Below the pieces are notes generated by a model. The model was not told where the DNA came from, did not search any database, and worked only from the letters and a program-made list of their open reading frames with translations. Positions 1 through 7,971 of a stretch of DNA of 64,000 nt are shown here, piece after piece; position 1 is the first letter of the stretch, and every line of letters begins with the position of its first letter. The position numbers were made by a program, and so were the translations under genes. The DNA is from RYN-230 sp963711705 (lineage in GTDB: Bacteria; Actinomycetota; Actinomycetes; Streptosporangiales; Streptosporangiaceae), in the NCBI GenBank assembly GCA_963711705.1, contig CAVQFM010000019.1, positions 372,001-436,000 on the forward strand, in the 5' to 3' direction.

Positions 1-711
1 GCCGACCAGGACCTGGCCCGGGCCATGGCCGCTGTCGAGCCGAACATCCGCGACGGTGCGCGGGCCAACCGCGCGTTCATCGGCCGGGCGGTGCGGCACA
101 TGGCCGCGGCCGGGGTGCGGCAGTTCCTGGACATCGGCTCCGGCATCCCCACCCAGGCCAACGTGCACGAGGTGGCCCAGCAGGCCGCCCCCGGGTCCCG
201 GGTGGTCTATGTGGACGTGGACCCGGTGGCGATCGCGCACAGCAAGGCGATCCTGGCGCGCGACGACTCGGCCGACGTCATCGACGCCGATCTGCGCGAG
301 CCGGAGAAGATCCTGGCCCATCCCGTCACCCGGGAACTGATCGACTTCAGCCAGCCGGTCGGGCTGCTGCTGGCCATGGTGCTGCACTTCGTCTCCGACG
401 CCGAGGAGCCCTGGCAGGTGGTGGGGACGCTGCGCGACGCGCTGGCGCCGGGCAGCTTCCTGGCCGTGAGCCACGTCAACAACGAGGGCCGGCCCGAGGC
501 CGCCCAGGCCGCCGGGCGGGTCTATAACCGCAGCGTGGCCACGGGCGTGCACATGCGCTCGCACGCGGAGATCCAGCGCTTCTTCGACGGGTTCCGCCTC
601 CTCGACCCCGGCGTTGTCTACATCCCGCAGTGGCGGCCCGACTCACCGGACGACGTGCCGGCGGATCCCAGCCAGTTCTGGGTCCTGGTCGGCGTCGGCC
701 AGAAACCCTGA
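1..711 (+). CDS. SAM-dependent methyltransferase, DUF574/Methyltransf_19 family (5' partial)
   Basis: The reading frame is open from the first base, so the N-terminus lies outside the window; about 236 residues are visible. The glycine-rich SAM loop is FLDIGSGIPTQANVHEVAQ, followed by an acidic strand (VVYVDVDPVAIAHS) and the family signatures LIDFSQPVGLLLAMVLHF and a late VLVGVG tail. This family is strongly expanded in actinobacteria and has no established substrate. The missing part should carry the usual PSxARxYDYxLGGxxNFxxDR start, which the second family member at 39677-40499 shows. No operon partner is visible. I am confident of the family, not of any function. Confidence 0.9.
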   Translation, partial: ADQDLARAMAAVEPNIRDGARANRAFIGRAVRHMAAAGVRQFLDIGSGIPTQANVHEVAQQAAPGSRVVYVDVDPVAIAHSKAILARDDSADVIDADLREPEKILAHPVTRELIDFSQPVGLLLAMVLHFVSDAEEPWQVVGTLRDALAPGSFLAVSHVNNEGRPEAAQAAGRVYNRSVATGVHMRSHAEIQRFFDGFRLLDPGVVYIPQWRPDSPDDVPADPSQFWVLVGVGQKP

Positions 712-722
712 GCCCGGCGGCC

Positions 723-739
723 GGCGCGTAAAGCGCGCC
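723..739 (+). terminator. Short GC stem after the methyltransferase stop
   Basis: GGCGCG (723-728) pairs perfectly with CGCGCC (734-739) over a 5-base loop, 12 bases after the stop. There is no T run, which is common for actinobacterial terminators. A second inverted repeat, GTAATGG/CCATTAC (748-754 and 766-772), follows and could belong to the next promoter. Confidence 0.35.
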
Positions 740-898
740 CGGGGCTGGTAATGGCGGCGGAATGACCATTACGCGGCGCCGCGCCCATTGCCGCCGGCAC
801 ATGGAGTGATCGTGGCGGAGTTCCAGGTGGGACACGGTCCGGCGATGATTGACTGGCCTTTGACGGCGCCCACCGAAGGTCTCCCCGGAAGGCATGTC

Positions 899-1606
899 AT
901 GGATGCAGCGGCATTGGCCGGGCTGAACCCGTTCGGCATATTTGATGTGGAAGCGGCCCGGCTGGACCATTTCTTCGCCGGGCTCGACGAGCACGGCTGG
1001 AACCGCCCCTCCCGGTGCGCCGGCTGGACCGTCCGCGATGTGCTCGGCCACCTGGCCGGCGCGGAACTGTACAACCACGCGTGCCTGAACGGCGACCTCG
1101 ACGGGTTCCGCGCCATGCTCCGCGCCGCGGGCATCACCGGCGGCTACGACGAGTTCAACGCGTGGTGCGTGCGGCAGCGCCGCGGCCTGCCCACCGGCGA
1201 GGTGCTCGCCGAATGGCGGGAAGCCAACGGCGAGACCCGGCACCGGATGACCACGCTCGGCCGGGACAGCCCGCTGACCACGGCGGCTGGTCCCTACCCA
1301 GCGGGCCTGCAGGCCTTGCACTACAGCTCGGAGTACGCCACGCACGCGGATGACGTGGGCGCCCCGGTGGCCCCCGGCGAGGAGCCGGGCCGGACCGCGT
1401 GGCGGGTCAGCTTCGGCCGGTACGCGCTGGATGAGCAGAATGCCCAAGTGAACACCCGTAATACAGAACGGAACATCACCGTGCAGCTGGGTCCCCGGAC
1501 GGCGGAACTGGGGCCCGGGGATTTCGTTGAGGCCACGGTGGGGCGGCTGCCTGCCTCCTGCGCGCTGGATCCCGCGCTTCGTGACGCGCTGCGCTGCCTG
1601 GCCTGA
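899..1606 (+). CDS. Maleylpyruvate isomerase / DinB-like (TIGR03083-type) protein
   Basis: About 235 residues. The N-terminal four-helix segment contains RPSRCAGWTVRDVLGHLAGAE, the usual W-x-V-R-D-x-x-x-H-L metal-binding stretch of the mycothiol-dependent isomerase/DinB superfamily, followed by a variable C-terminal domain. In characterised relatives the N-terminal bundle binds a divalent metal and mycothiol; the reaction here is unknown. I chose ATG 899 because GGAAGG lies 5 bases upstream and family members start close to this point; in-frame TTG 788 and GTG 812 are alternatives. It stands alone, followed by the HAD gene 67 bases downstream. Confidence 0.75.
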   Translation: MDAAALAGLNPFGIFDVEAARLDHFFAGLDEHGWNRPSRCAGWTVRDVLGHLAGAELYNHACLNGDLDGFRAMLRAAGITGGYDEFNAWCVRQRRGLPTGEVLAEWREANGETRHRMTTLGRDSPLTTAAGPYPAGLQALHYSSEYATHADDVGAPVAPGEEPGRTAWRVSFGRYALDEQNAQVNTRNTERNITVQLGPRTAELGPGDFVEATVGRLPASCALDPALRDALRCLA

Positions 1607-1673
1607 AGAACGGCGGTCACGGCCCGGCGGGCGCCACCCAGCCGGCTGGGCCGGCCAGTGCCAGACTGAGCGC

Positions 1674-2378
1674 ATGACCGCTCCCGCGAGCTACCGCGAG
1701 CCACCGCCGCCGGTCTTCCTGTTCGATCTCGACGGCACGCTCATCGACAGCGTCTACCAGCACGTCATCGCCTGGCACGCGGCGCTGTCCCGGCTGGACA
1801 TCGACCTGTCCGTGTGGCGGATCCACCGGCGTATCGGGATGAGCGGCGGGCTGTTCGTGTCCGCCCTGATCCGGGAGACCGGGCTGACCCTGTCCGAGGC
1901 GGACATTACCCTGCTCCAGCAGGCACACGCCGAGGAGTACCTGGCCCAGGCCAAGTCGGTGCGCGCGCTGCCCGGGGCGGGCGAACTGCTGCACGCGCTG
2001 ACCGGGAACGGGATCCGCTGGGCCATCGCGACCAGCGGCTACCGGGCGACCGCGGGTCATGCGCTCAGCCTGCTCGGGCTGCCCGAGGACGCCCCGATGA
2101 TCACCCGGGACCTGGTCCGGCACGCCAAGCCCGATCCGGACCTGTTCCTGGCCGCGGCGGCGCTGCTCGACGTGGACCCTCGGCATGCGTACGTGGTCGG
2201 CGACAGCGTATGGGACCTGCTGGCCGCGCGGCGGGCCGGGGCGGTCGGCGTTGGCCTGCTGTCTGGCGGGTACGGCCGCGAGGAACTGGAACGCGCGGGT
2301 GCCTACCGGGTCTACGCCGACCCGGCCGACCTGCTGGCCCGGGCCGACGAGGTCGGCGTGCGCGGCCTGGCCCGCTAA
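1674..2378 (+). CDS. HAD-superfamily hydrolase (phosphoglycolate/beta-phosphoglucomutase-like phosphatase)
   Basis: The protein is 234 residues, normal for class I HAD phosphatases. Motif I is FLFDLDGTLIDSV near residues 15-27 with both catalytic aspartates; motif II threonine/serine is in WAIATSGYR; motif III lysine is in RHAKPDPDLFLAAA; motif IV is VVGDSVWDLLAARRAG. A helical cap lies between motifs I and II. The family hydrolyses small phosphomonoesters in the cytoplasm; the exact substrate cannot be read from sequence. The start ATG 1674 puts motif I at the expected distance from the N-terminus. Upstream bases 1637-1650 form a 14-base perfect palindrome, possibly ending transcription of the preceding gene. 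Confidence 0.85.
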   Translation: MTAPASYREPPPPVFLFDLDGTLIDSVYQHVIAWHAALSRLDIDLSVWRIHRRIGMSGGLFVSALIRETGLTLSEADITLLQQAHAEEYLAQAKSVRALPGAGELLHALTGNGIRWAIATSGYRATAGHALSLLGLPEDAPMITRDLVRHAKPDPDLFLAAAALLDVDPRHAYVVGDSVWDLLAARRAGAVGVGLLSGGYGREELERAGAYRVYADPADLLARADEVGVRGLAR

Positions 2379-2439
2379 GGGCTGGGCGTCCCTCAGGGGA
2401 CCAGACGAGTGGCGCTCACATCTAGCGATGATACAGATA

Positions 2440-2800
2440 CACATCGTGAAAGTCGCTGGTCAACACAGCGTGGCACGCGGTCGTTCCCCAGCCGGGCGTC
2501 GCTGTCGGTGGCTGTGCAGCGGTGCGCCCGGCCGGAATCGATCTCACGCCAGTACGGCAGGCGTGCGGCGGGCCTGGAGCTCCGCGGCGCCAGAGTCGCT
2601 GGCGGGTGCGTCGCAGTGCTGATCGCGGAGGCATCGATCTCACCGGCTAGCCGGCAGACCGCCGACGGCGCACCGCGGGCGTGGTGCTCCGCCAGCCGCC
2701 AGAGCCTGGAAGCGGGGTGGCACGCAGTACTGATCGCGGAGGACATCACACCCGGCTGCGGGCTGACCGCCCACTGCGCACCGCGGGGCGTGGTGTATGC
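2440..2800. repeat. Degenerate tandem repeat, period about 96-111 bases
   Basis: The 439-base gap between the HAD and adenylate kinase genes holds imperfect tandem copies. GCAGTRCTGATCGCGGAGG occurs at 2613-2631 and 2724-2742 (period 111); GCGCACCGCGG occurs at 2668 and 2776 (period 108); ATCGATCTCAC occurs at 2537 and 2633 (period 96). A perfect 12-base palindrome CCGGCTAGCCGG lies at 2643-2654. No frame looks convincingly coding. Function unknown: it could be decayed repeat DNA, a structured RNA or a degraded gene. Confidence 0.55.
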
Positions 2801-2817
2801 CAACCGCCTTGCCTGGT

Positions 2818-3390
2818 TCACCCGCCAAAGATCGGCAGCGTCTGAAGGTGCGCCAAGATTTTCTGGTGGACAGCCTCCGGCGGCTGGGCCCCATCTACCG
2901 TGAACATCCACTCGCGGCCCGCGTAGTACTCGAGCAAGGGCACCGTCTTCGCCCGATACACCGACAGGCGGTGCTCGATCACGGCTTCGGTGTCGTCCGC
3001 GCCGCGGCGCCGGGAGAGCAGCCGGCGGACCAGTTCCTCGGGTGCGACGTCGAGGTGTATTGCTGCCTGCACTTCGACGCCGAGTGCCTGAGCCGTGGGG
3101 AAGGACGCCTGGGCCTGTTCGACGGTGCGCGGGAACCCGTCGAGGACATAGCCGCCCGCCTCGGCCGCGGCGACGACGGGTTTTCGCAGCATGTCCATGA
3201 CCAGGCCATCCGGGACCAGATCGCCACTGGCGACATAGGACTTGATCTTCAGCCCGAGTGACGTCTCGTCCTTGACGTGCTGCCGTAGCAGGTCACCGCT
3301 GGAGATGTGGGCAATGCCCAGCCGCTGGGCCAGTCGCCCAGCTTGGGTTCCCTTACCTGCGCCAGGAGCACCAATCAGCAGCACGCGCAC
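2818..3390 (-). CDS. adk: Adenylate kinase (short-LID type)
   Basis: The 190-residue protein begins MRVLLIGAPGAGKGTQAGR, which carries the P-loop GxPGxGKGT. It continues with the AMP-binding region (ISSGDLLR), the YVLDGFPRT motif and a DxxEELVRRLLSRRR segment where the long zinc-finger LID of many bacteria is replaced by a short loop, as in mycobacterial Adk. It interconverts ATP + AMP and 2 ADP in the cytoplasm. It is not in the usual secY-adk-map context: neighbours are a repeat region and, on the other side, small membrane ORFs. It may therefore be a second, accessory adenylate kinase. The C-terminus ends with LPIFGG. Confidence 0.9.
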   Translation of the reverse strand: MRVLLIGAPGAGKGTQAGRLAQRLGIAHISSGDLLRQHVKDETSLGLKIKSYVASGDLVPDGLVMDMLRKPVVAAAEAGGYVLDGFPRTVEQAQASFPTAQALGVEVQAAIHLDVAPEELVRRLLSRRRGADDTEAVIEHRLSVYRAKTVPLLEYYAGREWMFTVDGAQPPEAVHQKILAHLQTLPIFGG

Positions 3391-3489
3391 CGGATCACGA
3401 TGACACGCGGACGTGGCCCAGCGCCAGGCCGGGATGGCCGGGGCGGTGCTGCTTGGGGCCGCGAACTCACAGCCACGATCGAGCCACGG

Positions 3490-3633
3490 TCAGGGACTCT
3501 CGCGCCAGAGCTTGACGCCCGCGATGACCAGCACCACCAGGGCCGGGACGAAGAAGAGACCGGTGTGCAGGATTCCGCCGACGATGCCGACCACGAGGAC
3601 CACCGCGGTGGCCACCACGGCTGGCCTGGCCAC
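3490..3633 (-). CDS. Small two-helix membrane protein (47 aa), hypothetical
   Basis: Reading the minus strand from GTG 3633 gives 47 residues: VARPAVVATAVVLVVGIVGG, then ILHTG, then LFFVPALVVLVIAGVKLWRESP. That is two hydrophobic segments around a short turn, with a charged C-terminus. Third-position G/C use is strong and an in-frame TGA lies 13 codons upstream, so the protein cannot extend far. A weak AGG precedes the start. I do not recognise a named family. It lies between adk (same strand, downstream) and the divergent kdp locus, and could be unrelated to either. Only its composition supports coding. Confidence 0.45.
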   Translation of the reverse strand: MARPAVVATAVVLVVGIVGGILHTGLFFVPALVVLVIAGVKLWRESP

Positions 3634-3782
3634 GGCGACATACCTGCGAAGAGCGGGAAGGACGGGCTGTCAGCGGGGCCGTGTGCGGAGCGGGCACGAG
3701 GTGTTAGCGGCAACCGGGTGCAGGGGCCAGCGGCGACCGGGTGCAGCCGGGGGCCGGCCGCCGTTGGGTCCGGCGCGGAACG

Positions 3783-3830
3783 GCGCATGGGTCCTGTTAG
3801 GAAGCCGCAGCGGCGCGCATGGGTCCTGTT
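3783..3830. repeat. Direct repeat GCGCATGGGTCCTGTT x2
   Basis: An exact 16-base repeat lies at 3783-3798 and 3815-3830, offset 32 bases. A second near-repeat (CGGCRACCGGGTGCAG) lies just upstream around 3707-3755. Both are in the 367-base gap before the kdp genes. Possible regulator sites or remnants of slippage. Confidence 0.45.
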
Positions 3831-3894
3831 TGGACGGGCTTTCCTGGCACTTTGCCGGGATTCACTAAGGAGCGTCAGCGCCTCAGGCCTGACG

Positions 3895-3969
3895 GCCACC
3901 AGGGAAAGGCCCGGCTTCCGGGCCGCCTGCCGCCCCCCACCCCCCGAGGCGGGCGGCAGGCCTGGTGGC
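3895..3969 (+). promoter_or_regulatory. Structured kdp leader: predicted three-way junction
   Basis: Outer stem GCCACCAGG (3895-3903) pairs with CCTGGTGGC (3961-3969). Inside it are two perfect hairpins: GGCCCGG/CCGGGCC (3908-3914 and 3918-3924, 3-base loop) and GCCTGCCGCCC/GGGCGGCAGGC (3925-3935 and 3951-3961). The structure ends about 20 bases before the Shine-Dalgarno of the kdp leader peptide. A further hairpin (TCCTGGCA/TGCCGGGA) lies near 3842-3860. It does not match the ydaO c-di-AMP riboswitch consensus as I know it. It could be a cis-regulatory RNA, an attenuator or the end of an upstream transcript. Confidence 0.45.
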
Positions 3970-4000
3970 ACTAACACCGCGGACTGCCTAGGAGGGCCCC

Positions 4001-4090
4001 GTGCTCGACCTCGTCTATATCGGGCTGACGATCGTGGTATTCGCCGCCCTCTGGCTCCTGGTCAAGGGGGTCGAACGCTTTGAGCGCTGA
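4001..4090 (+). CDS. 29-aa membrane peptide at the head of the kdp operon
   Basis: GTG 4001 starts a 29-residue peptide, MLDLVYIGLTIVVFAALWLL followed by VKGVERFER. It is one hydrophobic helix with a basic/acidic tail. A strong Shine-Dalgarno GGAGGG lies at 3991-3996, four bases upstream, which is the best ribosome site of the whole locus. Its stop overlaps the start of kdpF (4080) by 11 bases, so translation is probably coupled. Such tiny single-helix proteins next to kdpF are easily missed by gene finders. It may be a KdpF-like accessory subunit or a coupling peptide; neither is shown. Confidence 0.65.
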   Translation: MLDLVYIGLTIVVFAALWLLVKGVERFER

Positions 4091-4169
4091 GAACTGGATC
4101 GGGCTGATCGGCGGCGTACTGCTGACTGTGTACCTGTTCGTGGCCCTCGTGCTTCCTGAGAGGTTCTGA
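4080..4169 (+). CDS. kdpF: K+-transporting ATPase subunit KdpF
   Basis: TTG 4080 starts a 29-residue peptide (SAENWIGLIGGVLLTVYLFV, then ALVLPERF), matching the typical KdpF pattern of one membrane helix followed by a conserved PERF tail. KdpF stabilises the KdpFABC complex in the membrane in characterised species. The stop TGA shares one base with the ATG of kdpA, and the 5' end overlaps the leader peptide gene. The TTG start was chosen because SAEN is the usual KdpF beginning and there is no other start in frame. Confidence 0.85.
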   Translation: MSAENWIGLIGGVLLTVYLFVALVLPERF

Positions 4170-5836
4170 TGAGTAGCACAGCCGCGGGCTGGCTGCAGTT
4201 CGCACTGCTCTTTGCCGCCCTGGCCGCCTGCTATGTACCACTGGGCAACTACATCGCGCGCATCTTCACCAGCGACAAGGACTGGCGGGTCGAGCGCGGC
4301 TTCTACCGGCTGATGGGCATCGATCCCAGAGCCGACCAGAAGTGGAGTGTCTACGTCCGCAGCATCCTGGCTTTCTCATTTATCAGCGTGCTGTTCCTGT
4401 ACGGCATGCAGCGACTTCAGCACTATCTGCCGCTGAGCGAGCACATGGCCGCAGTGCCACAGAACACCGCGTTCAGCACGGCAGCGTCGTTCGTCACCAA
4501 CACCAACTGGCAGAACTACGCGGGCGAGTCCACGATGGGCTACCTGGTCCAGATGACCGGCCTCACCGTGCAGCAGTTCCTGTCGGCGGCGGTCGGCCTG
4601 GCCGTCGCGATCGCGATGATCCGCGGCTTCATCAGGTCCAGGACGGACAAGCTGGGCAACTTCTGGGTGGACGTGACCCGGGGGACCTTCCGCCTGCTGC
4701 TGCCGCTGGCCATCATCGTCGGCATCGCCCTGATCGCCGGCGGTGCCATCGACAACTTCAACGCCTACCACACCTACACCACGCTGTCTGGGGCGCACCA
4801 GACGATCCCGGGCGGGCCGGTGGGCTCCATGGAGAGCATCAAGGACCTCGGGAACAACGGTGGCGGGTTCTTCAACACCAACGCCGCGCACCCGTTCGAG
4901 AGCCCCAACCCGTTCACCAACTGGCTGATCATCTTCAGCCTGCTGCTGATCCCCTTCGCTCTGCCGCGGACGTTCGGCAAGATGGTCCGCGACAACAGGC
5001 AGGGCTACGCGCTGGTCGCGATCATGGCGGTCATCTGGATCGCCGCGGTCGGCGGGATCAGCTTCTTCGAAGCCCACACCGGCACCGGTGGCACCGCCAC
5101 CATGCTGGCGCACCACGCCGCGGAGGGCACAGAAACCCGGTTCGGCACACCAGGCTGCTCGGTGTTCGCCGCGTCCACCACAGTGACCTCCACCGGCTCG
5201 GTCAACTGCTTCCATGATTCGCTGACCCCGTTCGGCGGCGGCATCGCGCTGTTCGATATCGCCCTGGGCGAGATCGCGCCGGGCGGTATCGGGGCCGGCA
5301 TGTACGGCATCCTGGTCCTGGCCATCGTCACGGTGTTCGTGGCTGGACTGATGGTCGGCCGGACGCCGGAGTACATCGGCAAGAAGATCCGGCCGGTGGA
5401 AATGAAGTACGCCGCGCTGTACTTCCTCACGCTGCCGGTCGTCATCCTGACCGCGGCCGGCCTGTCCATCGGCACGCACGTCGGGCAGAGCGCGATCTTC
5501 AATCCCGGCCCGCACGGGCTGACCGAGATCATGTACGCCTTCTCGTCGATGGCCAATAACAACGGCTCCGCGTTCGCCGGCCTCGGTACGGCCGCGACCT
5601 GGTACCAGTGGCTCGGCGGAGTGGTGATGCTGCTCGGCCGGTTCGCGCCGGAGATCTTCGCGCTCGGCCTGGCTGGGTCGCTGGCCAGACAGCAGCCGGT
5701 ACCGGTCAGCGCGGGCACGCTCGACACCAGGACGCCATTGTTCGTCGGCATGGTCATCGGCGTGATCCTCGTCCTGGTTGGCCTCACCTACTTCCCCGCG
5801 CTCGCGCTGGGCCCGTTCGCCGAAGGACTGCACTGA
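4169..5836 (+). CDS. kdpA: K+-transporting ATPase channel subunit KdpA
   Basis: The 555-residue polytopic membrane protein belongs to the K+ channel-like SKT superfamily and forms the K+ selectivity path of the Kdp pump. Pore-loop signatures are visible: SFVTNTNWQNYAGES, NNGGGFFNTNAAHPFESPNP and FSSMANNNGSAFAGL. Length matches the family. It starts at ATG 4169, overlapping kdpF, and stops one base before kdpB, so kdpF-A-B are translationally linked. Expression in known systems responds to K+ limitation through KdpDE, both encoded downstream here. Confidence 0.97.
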   Translation: MSSTAAGWLQFALLFAALAACYVPLGNYIARIFTSDKDWRVERGFYRLMGIDPRADQKWSVYVRSILAFSFISVLFLYGMQRLQHYLPLSEHMAAVPQNTAFSTAASFVTNTNWQNYAGESTMGYLVQMTGLTVQQFLSAAVGLAVAIAMIRGFIRSRTDKLGNFWVDVTRGTFRLLLPLAIIVGIALIAGGAIDNFNAYHTYTTLSGAHQTIPGGPVGSMESIKDLGNNGGGFFNTNAAHPFESPNPFTNWLIIFSLLLIPFALPRTFGKMVRDNRQGYALVAIMAVIWIAAVGGISFFEAHTGTGGTATMLAHHAAEGTETRFGTPGCSVFAASTTVTSTGSVNCFHDSLTPFGGGIALFDIALGEIAPGGIGAGMYGILVLAIVTVFVAGLMVGRTPEYIGKKIRPVEMKYAALYFLTLPVVILTAAGLSIGTHVGQSAIFNPGPHGLTEIMYAFSSMANNNGSAFAGLGTAATWYQWLGGVVMLLGRFAPEIFALGLAGSLARQQPVPVSAGTLDTRTPLFVGMVIGVILVLVGLTYFPALALGPFAEGLH

Positions 5837-5837
5837 C

Positions 5838-7964
5838 ATGGCAATGACAACCAGGCCGGAAGCCCCGGCCCGCGACGGCGGCAAGCCCGGCGCCGCGGAA
5901 CCCAGCCGCATCGGCGGGGGCCTGCTCGACCCGAAGATCCTGTGGAAGTCCACCCCGGACGCGTTCAAGAAGCTGGACCCGCGGGTCCAGCTGAAGAACC
6001 CGGTCATGTTCGTGGTCGAGGTGGGGGCGGTGCTGACCACCGGCACGGCCATCGCCAAGCCGTCCGTCTTCAACTGGACCATCGTGGTCTGGCTGTGGCT
6101 GACCGTGCTGTTCGCCAACCTGGCCGAGGCGGTGGCCGAGGGCCGCGGCAAGGCACAGGCCGAAACCCTGCGCAAGACGAAGCGGGAGACTGTGGCCCGG
6201 CGGCTGACCGGCTGGCAGCCGGGCCAGGCCAGCCCGCACGAGGAGGAGGTGCCTGGCACCCAGCTCACCCTGGGCGACTACGTGGTAGTCGAGGCGGGCG
6301 AGGTCATCCCCGGCGATGGCGACGTCGTCGAGGGGGTCGCGTCGGTGGACGAGTCGGCCATCACCGGCGAGTCCGCCCCGGTCATCCGCGAGTCCGGCGG
6401 TGACCGGTCCGCGGTCACCGGCGGCACCAAGGTGCTGTCCGACCGGATCGTGGTGAAGATCACCTCGAAGCCGGGCGAAACGTTCATCGACCGGATGATC
6501 GCCCTCGTCGAGGGGGCATCCCGGCAGAAGACGCCGAACGAGATCGCGCTGAACATCCTGCTCGCCGCGCTGACCATCATCTTCATGCTGGCCGTGATCA
6601 CCCTCCAGCCGATGGCGTTCTACTCCAAGGCGCCGCAGAGCCTGGTGGTCCTGGTCGCGCTGCTGGTCGCGCTGATCCCGACCACGATCGGCGCGCTGCT
6701 GTCTGCGATCGGCATCGCCGGCATGGACCGGCTGGTGCAGCGCAACGTGCTGGCTGTGTCCGGCCGGGCCGTCGAAGCCGCCGGGGACGTCAACACGCTG
6801 CTGCTGGACAAGACCGGCACGATCACCATCGGCAACCGGCAGGCGACCGAGTTCCTGCCGGTGGACGGCGTGTCCGCCGATGAACTGGCCGACGCCGCCC
6901 AGCTGTCCAGCATGGCCGACTACACGCCCGAGGGGCGGTCCATCGTGGTGCTGGCCAAGGACCAGTACGGGCTGCGCGAGCGGCACGAAGGTGAGCTGCA
7001 GGGCGCCGAGTTCGTCGAGTTCACCGCGCAGACCAGGATGAGCGGCGTGGACCTGGCCGACGGCCGCCAGGTACGCAAGGGCGCCGCCGCGTCGGTGGCG
7101 CAGTGGATCCGGGACAACGGCGGCACGCCGCCGGACAGCCTGGGACACACGGTGGACAGCATCTCCGGAGTGGGCGGCACGCCGCTGGTGGTCGCGGAGC
7201 GCCCGGCCGGTGGCGGGCCCGCCCGGGCGCTGGGCGTGATCTACCTCAAGGACATCGTCAAGGAAGGCATCGCCGAGCGGTTCGCCGAGATGCGCAGGAT
7301 GGGCATCCGCACGGTCATGATCACCGGGGACAACCCGCTGACCGCGAAGGCCATCGCCGACGAGTCCGGGGTGGACGACTTCCTCGCCGAAGCCACCCCG
7401 GAAGACAAGATGGCGCTGATCAGGAAGGAGCAGGAAGGCGGCAAGCTGGTCGCGATGACCGGGGACGGCACCAACGACGCCCCCGCCCTGGCCCAGGCCG
7501 ACGTCGGGGTGGCCATGAACACCGGGACCTCCGCGGCCAAGGAGGCCGGGAACATGGTGGACCTGGACTCCAACCCGACCAAGCTCATCGAGATCGTGGA
7601 GATCGGCAAGCAGCTGCTGATCACCCGCGGCGCGCTGACCACGTTCTCCATCACGAACGACGTGGCCAAGTACTTCGCCATCATCCCGGCCATGTTCGAG
7701 GGCGTCATCCCCGGCCTGGCCAAGCTCAACATCCTGCACCTGCACAGCCCGGCGTCGGCGATCACCTCGGCGATCATCTTCAACGCGCTGATCATCGTGG
7801 CGCTGATCCCACTGGCGCTGCGCGGGGTGCGGTACCGGCCCGCGTCGGCGTCATCGCTGCTGCGCCGGAACCTGCTGATCTACGGCGTCGGCGGGCTGAT
7901 CATCCCGTTCGTCGGGATCTGGGCCATCGACCTCGTCATCCAGTTCATTCCAGGATTCCGGTGA
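5838..7964 (+). CDS. kdpB: K+-transporting P-type ATPase, catalytic subunit KdpB
   Basis: A 708-residue P-type ATPase. The phosphorylated aspartate is in LLLDKTGTITIGNR near residue 324; other motifs are the actuator TGE loop (DESAITGESAP), the nucleotide-binding KGAA segment and the hinge MTGDGTNDAPALAQADVGVA. It hydrolyses ATP to drive K+ uptake through KdpA. The start ATG 5838 lies one base after the kdpA stop. Hydrophobic segments occur before the actuator domain, around residues 235-290, and at the C-terminus, as expected. kdpC follows after 7 bases. Confidence 0.97.
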   Translation: MAMTTRPEAPARDGGKPGAAEPSRIGGGLLDPKILWKSTPDAFKKLDPRVQLKNPVMFVVEVGAVLTTGTAIAKPSVFNWTIVVWLWLTVLFANLAEAVAEGRGKAQAETLRKTKRETVARRLTGWQPGQASPHEEEVPGTQLTLGDYVVVEAGEVIPGDGDVVEGVASVDESAITGESAPVIRESGGDRSAVTGGTKVLSDRIVVKITSKPGETFIDRMIALVEGASRQKTPNEIALNILLAALTIIFMLAVITLQPMAFYSKAPQSLVVLVALLVALIPTTIGALLSAIGIAGMDRLVQRNVLAVSGRAVEAAGDVNTLLLDKTGTITIGNRQATEFLPVDGVSADELADAAQLSSMADYTPEGRSIVVLAKDQYGLRERHEGELQGAEFVEFTAQTRMSGVDLADGRQVRKGAAASVAQWIRDNGGTPPDSLGHTVDSISGVGGTPLVVAERPAGGGPARALGVIYLKDIVKEGIAERFAEMRRMGIRTVMITGDNPLTAKAIADESGVDDFLAEATPEDKMALIRKEQEGGKLVAMTGDGTNDAPALAQADVGVAMNTGTSAAKEAGNMVDLDSNPTKLIEIVEIGKQLLITRGALTTFSITNDVAKYFAIIPAMFEGVIPGLAKLNILHLHSPASAITSAIIFNALIIVALIPLALRGVRYRPASASSLLRRNLLIYGVGGLIIPFVGIWAIDLVIQFIPGFR

Positions 7965-7971
7965 TCTGACC

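Noticed and set aside
3895..3969. ydaO-yuaA (c-di-AMP) riboswitch before kdp
   Set aside because: The region is structured, but the conserved ydaO sequence blocks I know are not present, so I only report an unassigned structure.
4376..7745. Long open frames on the minus strand opposite kdpA and kdpB
   Set aside because: They are opposite genes with unmistakable motifs, are rich in Arg/Gly/His/Asp from codon shadowing, and contain no family signature.
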